DNA of 43,552 bases from Lachnospiraceae bacterium UBA1683 (GTDB lineage Bacteria > Bacillota > Clostridia > Lachnospirales > Lachnospiraceae). The notes under the pieces are model-generated. The model was given only the letters and a program-made list of their open reading frames with translations. It was not told the origin of the DNA and ran no database searches. The translations under genes were made by a program, and so were the position numbers. The DNA lies in contig DCKD01000095.1 of assembly GCA_002320245.1 (NCBI GenBank), positions 1-43,552 on the forward strand, in the 5' to 3' direction. This document shows, one piece after another, positions 8,455-17,032 of the stretch (its first letter is position 1; the number at the start of each line of letters is the position of its first letter).

Positions 8455-8718
8455 ATGAACGAATACAGTGAAGAATGCTTATTGACTTTCTTGGAGAACC
8501 AGTCTCAGTTATTTGACGAACCGGTTGCAGAGACGATGGAAGAAGCGGAGGCTTTCCTGGAAGATTGTATGGCAGTAGTCGTGAATTCGCTCGATGAGGT
8601 GAAAGAGTATTTTGAAGAGAACGGAGCCGATGTGGACTCCATGAGTATGGATGAACTGGAAGAGGCATCAGAGGTATTTCCGTTACCGAATGGTCAGTAT
8701 CTGATTGTGGAAGGTTAG
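8455..8718 (+). CDS. Small acidic conserved protein of unknown function
   Basis: 87 residues, strongly acidic, with no membrane segment or cysteine pair. The pattern FLEDCMAVVV-SLDEVKEYFEE-G-EVF-LPNGQYLIVEG suggests a compact alpha/beta fold. I recall similar Lachnospiraceae proteins being labelled glyoxalase, but there are no glyoxalase metal ligands in a recognisable arrangement, so that label should not be trusted. ATG 8455 follows AGGGAGG at an ideal 7 bases. The gene starts 12 bases after the HAD phosphatase and is probably co-transcribed with it. It ends at a bidirectional terminator. Coding is well supported; function is unknown. Confidence 0.75.
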   Translation: MNEYSEECLLTFLENQSQLFDEPVAETMEEAEAFLEDCMAVVVNSLDEVKEYFEENGADVDSMSMDELEEASEVFPLPNGQYLIVEG

Positions 8719-8746
8719 TCAGGGACAGAAAGAATAAGAACCGCAG

Positions 8747-8778
8747 AAAAGCCGCAGCTTAATCAACTGCGGCTTTTT
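8747..8778. terminator. Bidirectional terminator between convergent genes
   Basis: AAAAGCCGCAG (8747-8757) pairs perfectly with CTGCGGCTTTT (8767-8777), with A-rich and T-rich flanks on both sides. It serves the 87-residue gene on the plus strand and the membrane-anchored gene on the minus strand, whose last codons lie inside the hairpin. Confidence 0.88.
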
Positions 8779-9193
8779 CAACGGCTTTTTTAATGGCATC
8801 AAGGAGGACTTGAGAAGTGTAGGGTGTTTCGTCCGATAGCGTGATATTGTCGAGAGACTGTGTTTCATATATCTGGTCTGCAATTTCCTCCATGGAGGGC
8901 TGAATCAGAGGAAACATCGTGGCGACACTTTCGTCCAGATTGGAGAATCGAATCGAGGTAATGTTGGACTCATCTACTGTTACCTCTACTTCCAGATTCG
9001 TATTGTTCAGCGTCAGGGAAGAAGTGTAGATTCCCGGTGTATACCGCTTTTGCTGTTCGGTTGTTCTGCCGGAGTTTCCGGGGCGGAACATGACAACAAG
9101 CAGAACAATGAGCAGAACTGCGAGTGCGGCGAAGATGGCTGTATATATGATTTCTTTCATGTGCAGAACAATGATTTTTGTTTTTGAACCCAT
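8759..9193 (-). CDS. Membrane-anchored FMN-binding-like small protein
   Basis: 144 residues: a short N-terminus, one hydrophobic segment (about residues 15-37, YTAIFAALAVLLIVLLVVMF), then an extracytoplasmic domain. The domain starts with YTPGIYTSSLTLNNTNLEVEV and ends with ETPYTSQVLLDAIKKAVEKA. This layout resembles the FMN-binding domain of RnfG/NqrC-type proteins, where an SGATxTS threonine carries covalent FMN. Here the motif reads SDETPYTS, so the T/S is kept but the consensus is degenerate. ATG 9193 follows GGAGGTC at 8 bases; a start 10 codons upstream has no such site. A redox or sensing role is inference only. Confidence 0.7.
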   Translation of the reverse strand: MGSKTKIIVLHMKEIIYTAIFAALAVLLIVLLVVMFRPGNSGRTTEQQKRYTPGIYTSSLTLNNTNLEVEVTVDESNITSIRFSNLDESVATMFPLIQPSMEEIADQIYETQSLDNITLSDETPYTSQVLLDAIKKAVEKAAVD

Positions 9194-9266
9194 GCAAAAG
9201 ACCTCCAATGCATTTTTTATCATTGTATGACGGCAGAGGGAAAATTATTCGCGGCAATCTGCCTGC

Positions 9267-9295
9267 TGGACAAGAACCCGGTTTTCTAGTAAAAT
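9267..9295 (+). promoter_or_regulatory. Sigma-A type promoter for pth-mfd
   Basis: TGGACA (9267-9272), a 17-base spacer and TAAAAT (9290-9295), about 65 bases upstream of pth and in the divergent gap with the FMN-binding-like gene. Pattern match only. Confidence 0.5.
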
Positions 9296-9359
9296 AGAAC
9301 TACTTGCTTTACAGGAGGGAAAAGCCTGAAAATGACAGGGCGAGACAGAGGTGGAAGAG

Positions 9360-9944
9360 ATGTTTATAATTGTAGGACTTGGAAACCCTTCGAAGGAATA
9401 TGAAGGAACAAGACATAACGCAGGATTTGAAGTAATAGACAGAATGGCAGCCCAATATAATATTGCTGTGGATACAAAAAAGCACCGTGCATTGATTGGC
9501 AGGGGAATCATTGCAGGGCAGAAAGTGATTCTTGCAAAACCACAGACGTTTATGAATTTAAGCGGCGAGAGTGTGCGGAGCCTGCTGGATTATTACAAAG
9601 TGGACGGGGAAACGGAACTGCTTGTCATCTATGACGATATCAGTCTGGACAACGGACAGATTCGGATTCGTGCAAAGGGAAGTGCGGGAGGCCATAACGG
9701 AATCAAAAATATCATCGCTCATCTTGGCGGACAGGTATTCCCGCGGATTAAAGTCGGGGTGGGAGAAAAACCGCCGAAGTATGATTTGGCAGATTACGTG
9801 CTTGGGCATTTTTCCAAAGCAGAACAGGAACTGATGGAGGAGGGATATGCGAATGCAGCCAAAGCGGCGGAGATGATACTGAACGGAGAGATGCAGGCGG
9901 CGATGAATGAATATAACAGGAAAAGACGAGACGCGGACGAGTGA
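9360..9944 (+). CDS. pth: Peptidyl-tRNA hydrolase
   Basis: Cytoplasmic esterase that releases peptides from prematurely dropped peptidyl-tRNA and so recycles tRNA. The 194-residue protein has the family signatures FIIVGLGNPSKEYEGTRHNAG (catalytic His about 20), KPQTFMNLSGESV, YDDISLDNGQIRIRAKGS and the GGHNGIKNI segment. Length is standard. ATG 9360 gives the usual MFIIVGLGNP start; an in-frame GTG at 9351 lies in the ribosome binding region (AGAGGTGGA). It is followed after about 50 bases by mfd, the same order as in Bacillus and many Clostridia. Confidence 0.97.
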   Translation: MFIIVGLGNPSKEYEGTRHNAGFEVIDRMAAQYNIAVDTKKHRALIGRGIIAGQKVILAKPQTFMNLSGESVRSLLDYYKVDGETELLVIYDDISLDNGQIRIRAKGSAGGHNGIKNIIAHLGGQVFPRIKVGVGEKPPKYDLADYVLGHFSKAEQELMEEGYANAAKAAEMILNGEMQAAMNEYNRKRRDADE

Positions 9945-9995
9945 TGCAAAAAGAAACGGAAGCCGCTGAAAAACGAAAAAGGAATGAGTAATCAC

Positions 9996-12900
9996 ATGGA
10001 AACAACAAAAACCGTGGCAACGATTATTTCTCCGCTTACAGAGCTGGCGGAGTATCAGGAAATCAGGAAAAACCGAAAAAAAGAACATGGAGTGCTTCAG
10101 ATAGCCGGATGTGTGAATTCACAGAAAACGCATTTGATGTATGCACTGAGCGAGGGGATACGCTGTCGGCTCCTCGTTTTTTCCAGTGACGAAAAAGCAA
10201 AACAGGCATATGAGGAATATCGGTTTCTGGAGGACAATGTATATAATTATCCGGCAAAGGATTTACTGTTTTATCACGCCGACATCAAGGGACAGTATTT
10301 GCAGGGTCAGAGAATGGAAGTGGTGCGTGCGCTGATTGAACGTAAAACAGAGGAATCCATTACGGTGATTACAACGATGGATGCATTTCTGGACGGGCTG
10401 GCGCCGCTGAATCAGATTGCATCGTGCCAGGTACATCTTGCCGTGGGAGAGGTATTGGATTTTACGGTGATTCAGGAAGAACTATCCCGCATGGGATACC
10501 GGCGGGAAGTGCAGATTGAAAGTCCGGGACAGTTTGCTGTGCGCGGGGGGATTCTTGACATCTATCCGCTGACAGAGGAAACACCAATCCGTGTGGAGCT
10601 GTGGGGAGATGAGGTTGACTCTATCCGTACCTTTGACACAGGGAGCCAGCGTTCCATTGAGAATCTGGAGAATGTTACGATATATCCTGCAGCAGAGCTG
10701 CATGAAAAAGGGTGGAACAAGGTTTCATTTCTGGATTATTTTCCGGTGGAGGAAAGTATCCTGTTTCTCGATGAACCGGTCCGGCTGACAGAGCAGGCAG
10801 ACGAGGTGGAAGAAGAGTATGAAAAAAGCAGGGAGAACCGGGAAGAGGCAGGGCTGATTGAGCAGGAGGATGAACTGCAGGTATTTTCTGCCGGGGAAAT
10901 CATCGAAAAGATGAACCGGTATTATGCAGTTGCATTTACGACATTGGAGTCAAAGTGCGGGGCATTCCGCCTGCGTCAGACATACAGCATCCAGACAAAG
11001 GGCGTGAATCCATATAACAACAGTTTTGAGACGCTGACAAGGGATTTGAAACGGCTTAAGCGAAATGACTATCGGGTGGTTCTTCTCTCAGGTTCAAGGA
11101 CCAGGGCAAAACGTCTGGCGGAGGACCTGCGGGACAATGACCTGAGCAGTTATTACAGTGAGACGCTGGAGCGGGAAGTACAGCCGGGGGAAATACTCGT
11201 GGCATATGGGCATGTAACCGAGGGGTACGAGTATCCGCTTCTGAAATTTATGGTTATTTCTGAAACAGATATTTTCGGGCGGAAAAAGAAGAAAAAGAAA
11301 CGGAAACGTGCGTATGAAGGGCAGAAAATCCGGGACTTTACAGAACTGAAAGTGGGGGATTATGTAGTACATGAAAATCACGGGCTTGGAATCTATCAGG
11401 GAATCGAGAAGATTCAGGTTGATAAAGTAACAAAAGACTATATGAAAATCAGTTATGCGGGGGGAAGTGCCCTGTATATTCTGGCGACACAGTTGGATTT
11501 GATTCAGAAATATGCAGGTGCGGATGCGAAGAAGCCGAAACTGAATAAGCTCGGTACAAGCCAGTGGCAGAAGACGAAGAGTCAGGTGCGCAGTGCGGTA
11601 AAACTGGTGGCAAAGGATCTCGTGAATCTGTATGCGGCACGGCAGCAGGCGGAAGGGTATGTGTATGAGCCGGATACAGTGTGGCAGAAAGAATTCGAAG
11701 AAATGTTTCCGTTTGAGGAGACGGAAGACCAGCTTCAGGCAATTGAAGATACGAAACAGGATATGGAAAGCCATAAAATTATGGACCGGCTCATCTGCGG
11801 GGATGTCGGGTACGGGAAAACAGAAATTGCAATCCGTGCTGCATTTAAGGCGGTTCAGGAAGGAAAGCAGGTTGTTTATCTTGTGCCTACAACGATTCTG
11901 GCGCAGCAGCATTACAATACCTTTGTACAACGTATGAAAGAATTTCCGGTGCGGGTGGATTTGCTGTGCAGGTTCCGCACCTCTGCGGAGCAGAAGAAGA
12001 CGGTGGAAGACCTGAAAAAGGGGCTTGTGGATATCGTCATCGGAACACACCGCGTACTGTCGAAGGATGTTGGATATAAGGACCTGGGGCTGCTGATTAT
12101 CGATGAAGAGCAGCGGTTTGGCGTAACCCACAAGGAAAAGATAAAAAAACTACGGCAAAATGTCGATGTCCTGACATTGACGGCCACACCGATTCCGAGG
12201 ACGCTCCATATGAGTTTGATTGGAATCCGGGATATGAGCGTACTGGAGGAGGCGCCGATGGACCGGATGCCGATTCAGACGTATGTCATGGAATACAATG
12301 ATGAGATGGTGAGAGAGGCAATTGAGCGGGAACTCTCCCGCGGCGGACAGGTGTATTATGTATACAACCGTGTCAGTGATATTGCAGATGTTGCGGGCAG
12401 GGTTCAGAAACTGGTGCCGGAGGCGAACGTGACATTTGCACATGGTCAGATGAACGAGCGGCAGTTGGAAAATATCATGTATGATTTCATTAATGGAGAA
12501 ATCGATGTTCTCGTTTCGACAACGATTATTGAGACCGGGCTGGATATTTCCAATGCCAATACAATGATTATCCACGATGCGGATCGTCTTGGCCTTTCCC
12601 AGCTCTACCAGCTTCGCGGAAGAGTCGGGCGCTCCAACCGGATGGCATACGCATTCCTGCTGTATCGGAAGGATAAGCTGCTCAGGGAAGTGGCAGAGAA
12701 ACGTCTGGCTGCAGTCCGGGAGTTTACGGATCTTGGCTCCGGTTTCAAGATTGCCATGCGGGATTTGGAAATCCGCGGTGCAGGGAACCTGCTCGGAGCC
12801 GAACAACATGGGCATATGGAGGCGGTCGGATATGATTTGTACTGTAAGATGCTTAATGAAGCTGTGCTGCAGGAAAAAGGGGAATTGGACGATGATGTAT

Positions 12901-13367
12901 TTGCTACAACAATGGATTTGAATCTGGATGCCTATATTCCGGACAGCTATATACCGAATGAATATCAGAAACTGGATATCTACAAACGGATTGCCAGCAT
13001 TGAGAATGAAGAAGAAATGGATGACATGGTCGAAGAGCTCATTGACCGTTTCGGAGATATTCCGAAAAAGGTACAGCAGCTTCTGCATATTGCGGCATTG
13101 AAGGCACTTGCCCATTCCGCATATGTGACGGCTGTAGAGCAAAAAGGAGAAGAGCTGAAATTCACGATGTATGAGAAGGCAAAAGTGAATCCAGAGTTGA
13201 TTCCTGGGCTTATACAGGCGTATCGAGGGGAGTTGGTATTCAAGACAGAGAATCCGCCGTACTTCATTTACAGGAAGAGGGGAAGAAGCGCGAAAGACAA
13301 GGATGAGCATATCCTAGAAGTTGTAAAAAAGCTGTTAAATGATATAAAAAGCTTGTTAGAATCATAA
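9996..13367 (+). CDS. mfd: Transcription-repair coupling factor Mfd
   Basis: ATP-dependent translocase that dislodges RNA polymerase stalled at DNA damage and recruits UvrA. The 1123-residue protein shows a UvrB-like N-terminal module, the RNA-polymerase-interacting domain beginning KVGDYVVHENHGLGIYQG (about residue 450), Walker A GDVGYGKTE (about 602), the DEEQ box in IDEEQRFGV (about 704), the motif TATPIPRTL, the RecG-like translocation motif around QLRGRVGRSNRMAYAF, and the C-terminal regulatory TRCF domain. ATG 9984 is only about 1 base from the only purine-rich site, so ATG 9996 (METTKTVATI) is preferred; the difference is four residues. Length is normal. Confidence 0.96.
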   Translation: METTKTVATIISPLTELAEYQEIRKNRKKEHGVLQIAGCVNSQKTHLMYALSEGIRCRLLVFSSDEKAKQAYEEYRFLEDNVYNYPAKDLLFYHADIKGQYLQGQRMEVVRALIERKTEESITVITTMDAFLDGLAPLNQIASCQVHLAVGEVLDFTVIQEELSRMGYRREVQIESPGQFAVRGGILDIYPLTEETPIRVELWGDEVDSIRTFDTGSQRSIENLENVTIYPAAELHEKGWNKVSFLDYFPVEESILFLDEPVRLTEQADEVEEEYEKSRENREEAGLIEQEDELQVFSAGEIIEKMNRYYAVAFTTLESKCGAFRLRQTYSIQTKGVNPYNNSFETLTRDLKRLKRNDYRVVLLSGSRTRAKRLAEDLRDNDLSSYYSETLEREVQPGEILVAYGHVTEGYEYPLLKFMVISETDIFGRKKKKKKRKRAYEGQKIRDFTELKVGDYVVHENHGLGIYQGIEKIQVDKVTKDYMKISYAGGSALYILATQLDLIQKYAGADAKKPKLNKLGTSQWQKTKSQVRSAVKLVAKDLVNLYAARQQAEGYVYEPDTVWQKEFEEMFPFEETEDQLQAIEDTKQDMESHKIMDRLICGDVGYGKTEIAIRAAFKAVQEGKQVVYLVPTTILAQQHYNTFVQRMKEFPVRVDLLCRFRTSAEQKKTVEDLKKGLVDIVIGTHRVLSKDVGYKDLGLLIIDEEQRFGVTHKEKIKKLRQNVDVLTLTATPIPRTLHMSLIGIRDMSVLEEAPMDRMPIQTYVMEYNDEMVREAIERELSRGGQVYYVYNRVSDIADVAGRVQKLVPEANVTFAHGQMNERQLENIMYDFINGEIDVLVSTTIIETGLDISNANTMIIHDADRLGLSQLYQLRGRVGRSNRMAYAFLLYRKDKLLREVAEKRLAAVREFTDLGSGFKIAMRDLEIRGAGNLLGAEQHGHMEAVGYDLYCKMLNEAVLQEKGELDDDVFATTMDLNLDAYIPDSYIPNEYQKLDIYKRIASIENEEEMDDMVEELIDRFGDIPKKVQQLLHIAALKALAHSAYVTAVEQKGEELKFTMYEKAKVNPELIPGLIQAYRGELVFKTENPPYFIYRKRGRSAKDKDEHILEVVKKLLNDIKSLLES

Positions 13368-13381
13368 AAACAGACTATAAT
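13353..13381 (+). promoter_or_regulatory. Sigma-A type promoter for the parvulin-like lipoprotein gene
   Basis: TTGTTA (13353-13358), a 17-base spacer and TATAAT (13376-13381), spanning the last codons of mfd. A GC-rich inverted repeat (GCCGCC / GGCGGC, about 13402-13427) lies in the leader between promoter and gene. Confidence 0.6.
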
Positions 13382-13446
13382 AATTAGGTTAAATTGACGT
13401 TGCCGCCAGACGAAAAGCGGGCGGCGTGAGGACTTAGGAGGGTACT

Positions 13447-14517
13447 ATGGGACAGTGGAAAAAAAGAATAGCGGTTCTCGGAGTGGCAGGTGCACTTGCA
13501 ATTTCCAGTCTGACTGGCTGTTCAGGTTCTATGAAGAATGATGATGTGGTTGCGACGGTTGGCGACAGTGAGATTCCGCTTGGAATTGCCAATTTCTATG
13601 CAAGGATGACACAGGCACAGTATGAGTCCTATTATGCGGGCATGATGGGGACAACAGGCGAGGAGATGTGGAGTAAGGAGGCAGAGGAAGGGAAGACATA
13701 TGAGCAGACTGTAAAGGCAACGCTGATTCAGTCTTTGGAGAACCTGTACCTGCTGGAACAGCATGCAGCGGATTATGATGTAGAGCTGACTGATGAAGAG
13801 AAAAAACAAATTGAAAAGACTGCAAAAACATTTGATGATGATAATACACTGGAGGACAAGGAGGCGGTATCCGGATATGAGAAATATGTAAAAAGATATC
13901 TGGAGCTGGTTACCATTCAGAAAAAAATGGAAGGACCGATGAAGGCAGGCGTGAATGAGGAAGTGTCCGATGAGGAGGCAGCACAGAAGAGTATGCAGTA
14001 TGTGTATTTCCCATATACGGCAACAGACGACAGCGGCAGTTCTGTAAAGCTGACAGACGATGAGAAGAGCGCCGTAAAAGAAAAAGCACAGACATTCGCA
14101 GACGCCTTGAAAAGTAAGACGGCAGAGATTGATTCTGCAGCGGCCGAGGCGGGTGTGGAAGTGAAGACCGCAACATTTGACGGGGACAGTACGGCACCGG
14201 ATGCAGACCTTGTCTCTGCCGTGGATGCGCTGGCAGCGGAAGGAGACACCACGGATGTTGTTGAAACAGATTCCGGCTTGTATGTCGGTAAGCTGACAAG
14301 CCTTCTCGACCGGGAGGCAACGGATAAGGAGAAGACAGCAATCGTTAAAAAGAGACAGCAGGAGCAATATGATTCGCTCGTTAAGCAGTGGAGAAAAGAG
14401 ACAGATATCAGTGTGAATAAGAAAGTATGGAAGAAAGTGAGCTTTGAAAAACTGGGTGTGACAGTCAAAGAAGGCGCGAACGAGTATGAGGACAGTTCTG
14501 CGGATAAGGCAGAGTAA
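13447..14517 (+). CDS. Lipoprotein, parvulin-like foldase (PrsA/SurA type)
   Basis: 356-residue lipoprotein. The signal peptide ends in the lipobox LTGC (lipidated Cys about 27), so it should sit on the outer face of the membrane. The region VVATVGDSEIPLGIANFYAR resembles the SurA/PrsA N-terminal chaperone module, followed by charged helices and a parvulin-like C-terminal half (YVYFPYTATDDSGSSVKL, later TDSGLYVGKLTSLLDRE). The usual parvulin A-x-H-I-L active-site strand is replaced by QYVYFPY, so prolyl isomerase activity is doubtful and a pure chaperone role is possible. Start ATG follows TTAGGAGGGTACT. Family level is secure; enzymatic activity is not. Confidence 0.82.
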   Translation: MGQWKKRIAVLGVAGALAISSLTGCSGSMKNDDVVATVGDSEIPLGIANFYARMTQAQYESYYAGMMGTTGEEMWSKEAEEGKTYEQTVKATLIQSLENLYLLEQHAADYDVELTDEEKKQIEKTAKTFDDDNTLEDKEAVSGYEKYVKRYLELVTIQKKMEGPMKAGVNEEVSDEEAAQKSMQYVYFPYTATDDSGSSVKLTDDEKSAVKEKAQTFADALKSKTAEIDSAAAEAGVEVKTATFDGDSTAPDADLVSAVDALAAEGDTTDVVETDSGLYVGKLTSLLDREATDKEKTAIVKKRQQEQYDSLVKQWRKETDISVNKKVWKKVSFEKLGVTVKEGANEYEDSSADKAE

Positions 14518-14627
14518 CAGATAAGAAAACAGGTATGGAGCAGGAAACGGGTAAGCAGAATACCGGAGTACTGCCCCATATTTTGTGCAATACAAGAAGA
14601 ATCGGCCATGCTGAAAGGAGAAAAATG

Positions 14628-15491
14628 ATGGGGTATGATTATGGAAAAATTTGGGTGACGGGTGCGTCAGGCCGTGTAGGGACGATGATTCGGAGAATAT
14701 TGGATATGCGGGATGTGGAATTATTCGAGACGGACGTGGATGATTTGGATATCACCTGCGCAGATGAAGTTACGAAATTTGCATCGAGAAACCGCCCGAA
14801 TACGATTATCAACTGTGCAGGATTGACAGATGTGGACGAGTGTGAAAAAAATATTGAAAAAGCATACAGGGTAAATGCACTTGGTCCGAGAAACCTAAGT
14901 GCGGTAGCAAGAAAGATTGATGCAAGGATTATTCAGCTTTCCACGGACGATGTGTTCAGTTCTCGACAAGAGAGGGCGTTCAATGAGTTTGATACGCCGA
15001 ATCCGGTAAGCGTTTACGGGAAGTCCAAGCTGGCGGGAGAAAATTTCGTGAAAGAGCTGGCGCCAAAGCATTTGATTATCCGCAGCTCATGGGTATATGG
15101 AAGAGAGGGAATGAATTTTGTGAATTATATCATTCAGAAAGTGAGTGCGGGAGAAAAAGTCCGGGCTGCAACAGATGAATTTGCTGTTCCGACCAGCGCA
15201 AAGGAACTGTCACGTGTGATTATCCGGCTTGTGAAGGAGGAACAGGAAGGAATCTACCATGTGGTATGCCGGGGAGGATGCTGCAGTAGATATGAGCTGG
15301 CAAGGGAAATTGCCCGTATGCTTGGAAAAGACGAGTCATTGGTGGTTCCTGCTATGCTGAAAGAACTTCACCCACGGATGGAAGGACCGGATTACACGCT
15401 CCTTGATAATCTAATGCTTCGTATGTGTGAGATGGAATCTCCTGCGACATGGAAAGAGGCGCTTGCAGAATATATCAATGAAATTCTGTAA
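14628..15491 (+). CDS. NAD(P)-dependent sugar-nucleotide reductase, RmlD-like
   Basis: 287-residue short-chain dehydrogenase fold of the dTDP-4-dehydrorhamnose reductase type. Seen: the nucleotide loop TGASGRVG near residue 12, INCAGLTDVDECE, STDDVFS and the catalytic YGKSKLAGE (YxxxK), then IIRSSWVYG. Two adjacent ATGs (14625, 14628) follow AAAGGAG; the second has the better 7-base spacing. There is no rhamnose cluster nearby, so the substrate may differ from dTDP-4-keto-rhamnose; similar stand-alone proteins are common in Lachnospiraceae. Fold call is strong; substrate is unknown. Confidence 0.82.
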   Translation: MGYDYGKIWVTGASGRVGTMIRRILDMRDVELFETDVDDLDITCADEVTKFASRNRPNTIINCAGLTDVDECEKNIEKAYRVNALGPRNLSAVARKIDARIIQLSTDDVFSSRQERAFNEFDTPNPVSVYGKSKLAGENFVKELAPKHLIIRSSWVYGREGMNFVNYIIQKVSAGEKVRAATDEFAVPTSAKELSRVIIRLVKEEQEGIYHVVCRGGCCSRYELAREIARMLGKDESLVVPAMLKELHPRMEGPDYTLLDNLMLRMCEMESPATWKEALAEYINEIL

Positions 15492-15518
15492 AAAATAGTA
15501 CCGCAGATATGCGGACCT

Positions 15519-15573
15519 GGTATCTTCAGTGGAGAAAGGGCAACACGGTTGTCCCTTGTCCACCGAGGGTATA
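15519..15573. repeat. Long imperfect hairpin in the leader of the symporter gene
   Basis: The arms at about 15519-15544 and 15548-15573 pair over roughly 24 bases with a few mismatches and one bulge around a 3-base loop (for example GTGGA-G-AAAGGG against the reverse complement of CCCTTGTCCAC). No T-run follows, so it is not a classic terminator. It could be an attenuator, an mRNA stabiliser or a small palindromic element. A mini-hairpin CCGCAGATATGCGG (15501-15514) precedes it. Confidence 0.5.
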
Positions 15574-15603
15574 TGAACGAGAGACGAGAGAGAGGTTTGT
15601 TTC

Positions 15604-16881
15604 ATGGAGAAAAAAGAAAAGAAAAAGATTGGGCTGACGACGATGATTTTTATCAGTCTGATTTTAGGTGCGTTTGCGGGAATTGTCCTGCATTACTGGG
15701 TACCGGAAGGATACGTGAGGGATACCGTGATTGTGAACGGGATATTTTATGTCGTTGGAAACGGTTTTCTGCGCGCGATGCAGATGCTGGTTGTTCCTCT
15801 TGTATTCTGCTCTCTGATTTGCGGGAGTATGGCGATCGGAGATACGAAGACCCTGGGAAAAGTCGGTGTGAAAACGATGGGATTTTATTTCGTGACTACG
15901 GCCTGTGCAATTTCACTTGCACTGGGTGTTGCGAATCTGATTAACCCAGGAATCGGTCTGGATATCAGCAGTGTGGAGACTGTGGAGGCAACTGCGGCGG
16001 AGGCAGCCAGTTTTGCAGACACATTATTGGATATTATTCCAAAGAACCCAATTCAAGGACTGGCAGAAGGAAACATGCTGCAGATTATTTTCTTTGCAAT
16101 ATTTATCGGTATCCTGCTTGCAAAGCGGGGAGAGAGAGCAGCCAGTGTGTCACAGTTTTTCAGTCAATTCAACGATTTGATGATGGATATGACAATGGCG
16201 GTTATGAAAGTGGCGCCAATCGGTGTATTCTGCCTGATTGCAAAGACATTCGCAGGAATCGGGTTTGACGCGTTTCTTCCGATGCTGAAATATATGGGGG
16301 CGGTATTCCTTGCACTTTTCCTGCAGGGGATGGGTGTTTATCAGATTATGCTGAAAATCTTTACCGGACTGAACCCAATCAAATTTATCAGGAAGTTCCT
16401 TCCTGTTATGGGGTTTGCATTCTCTACGGCAACTTCCAATGCAACCATCCCGCTGTCCATTGAGACATTAGACAAGAAGATGGGAGTTTCCAAGAAGATT
16501 TCATCCTTCACGATTCCGCTTGGAGCGACCATTAATATGGATGGGACAGCGATTATGCAGGGCGTTGCAGTAGTGTTTGTTGCTCAGGCATATGGAATTA
16601 TGCTGACACCGGTCGATTATCTGACGGTCATTGCGACAGCGACAATCGCCTCCATCGGAACAGCAGGTGTACCGAGCGTCGGGCTGATTACATTGTCGAT
16701 GGTATTTAACTCCGTCGGGCTTCCGGTAGAAGGTATCGCATTGATTATGGGGATTGATCGGATTCTGGATATGACAAGAACTGCAGTAAATATTACAGGA
16801 GATGCGGTGTGTACAACGATTGTTGCACATCAAAATAAAGAGATGGATCGGGATGTGTTCAATGATATGGCGAGAGTTTAG
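15604..16881 (+). CDS. Dicarboxylate/amino acid:cation symporter (DAACS/GltP type)
   Basis: 425-residue integral membrane transporter of the glutamate/dicarboxylate:Na+(H+) symporter family. Key motifs are present: the serine-rich re-entrant loop in variant form (FSTATSNATIPL), the cation/substrate motif NMDGTAIMQG, and the second re-entrant hairpin IGTAGVPSVGLITLSMVF, followed by the substrate-contacting DRILDMTRTAVNITGDAVC (arginine and Asp/Asn of TM8). Eight transmembrane helices plus two hairpins are expected. The start follows GAGAGAGG. Substrate could be glutamate, aspartate, serine/threonine or C4-dicarboxylates. Confidence 0.9.
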   Translation: MEKKEKKKIGLTTMIFISLILGAFAGIVLHYWVPEGYVRDTVIVNGIFYVVGNGFLRAMQMLVVPLVFCSLICGSMAIGDTKTLGKVGVKTMGFYFVTTACAISLALGVANLINPGIGLDISSVETVEATAAEAASFADTLLDIIPKNPIQGLAEGNMLQIIFFAIFIGILLAKRGERAASVSQFFSQFNDLMMDMTMAVMKVAPIGVFCLIAKTFAGIGFDAFLPMLKYMGAVFLALFLQGMGVYQIMLKIFTGLNPIKFIRKFLPVMGFAFSTATSNATIPLSIETLDKKMGVSKKISSFTIPLGATINMDGTAIMQGVAVVFVAQAYGIMLTPVDYLTVIATATIASIGTAGVPSVGLITLSMVFNSVGLPVEGIALIMGIDRILDMTRTAVNITGDAVCTTIVAHQNKEMDRDVFNDMARV

Positions 16882-16946
16882 GCGTCAGGTGATATCTCCG
16901 GCAGCTTACCGTCTGGAAACAGGCGGAGAACGGGCTGCCTGTAACG

Positions 16947-17003
16947 TAAAAGAACCGGGAAATATGGAGGACCTGGATGCCCCATATTTCCCGGTTCCTT
17001 TTC
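16947..17003. terminator. Strong bidirectional terminator
   Basis: A 16-bp perfect stem (GAACCGGGAAATATGG at 16952-16967 with its complement at 16982-16997) with AAAA upstream and CTTTTC downstream. It lies between the symporter (plus strand) and the cytidylate kinase-like gene (minus strand). Confidence 0.88.
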
Positions 17004-17032
17004 TGACAGCCGGTAATATGCACCGGCTACCA

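Noticed and set aside
8455..8718. Calling the 87-residue acidic protein a glyoxalase.
   Set aside because: No recognisable glyoxalase metal ligands or fold signature; the label appears to be carried over by annotation.
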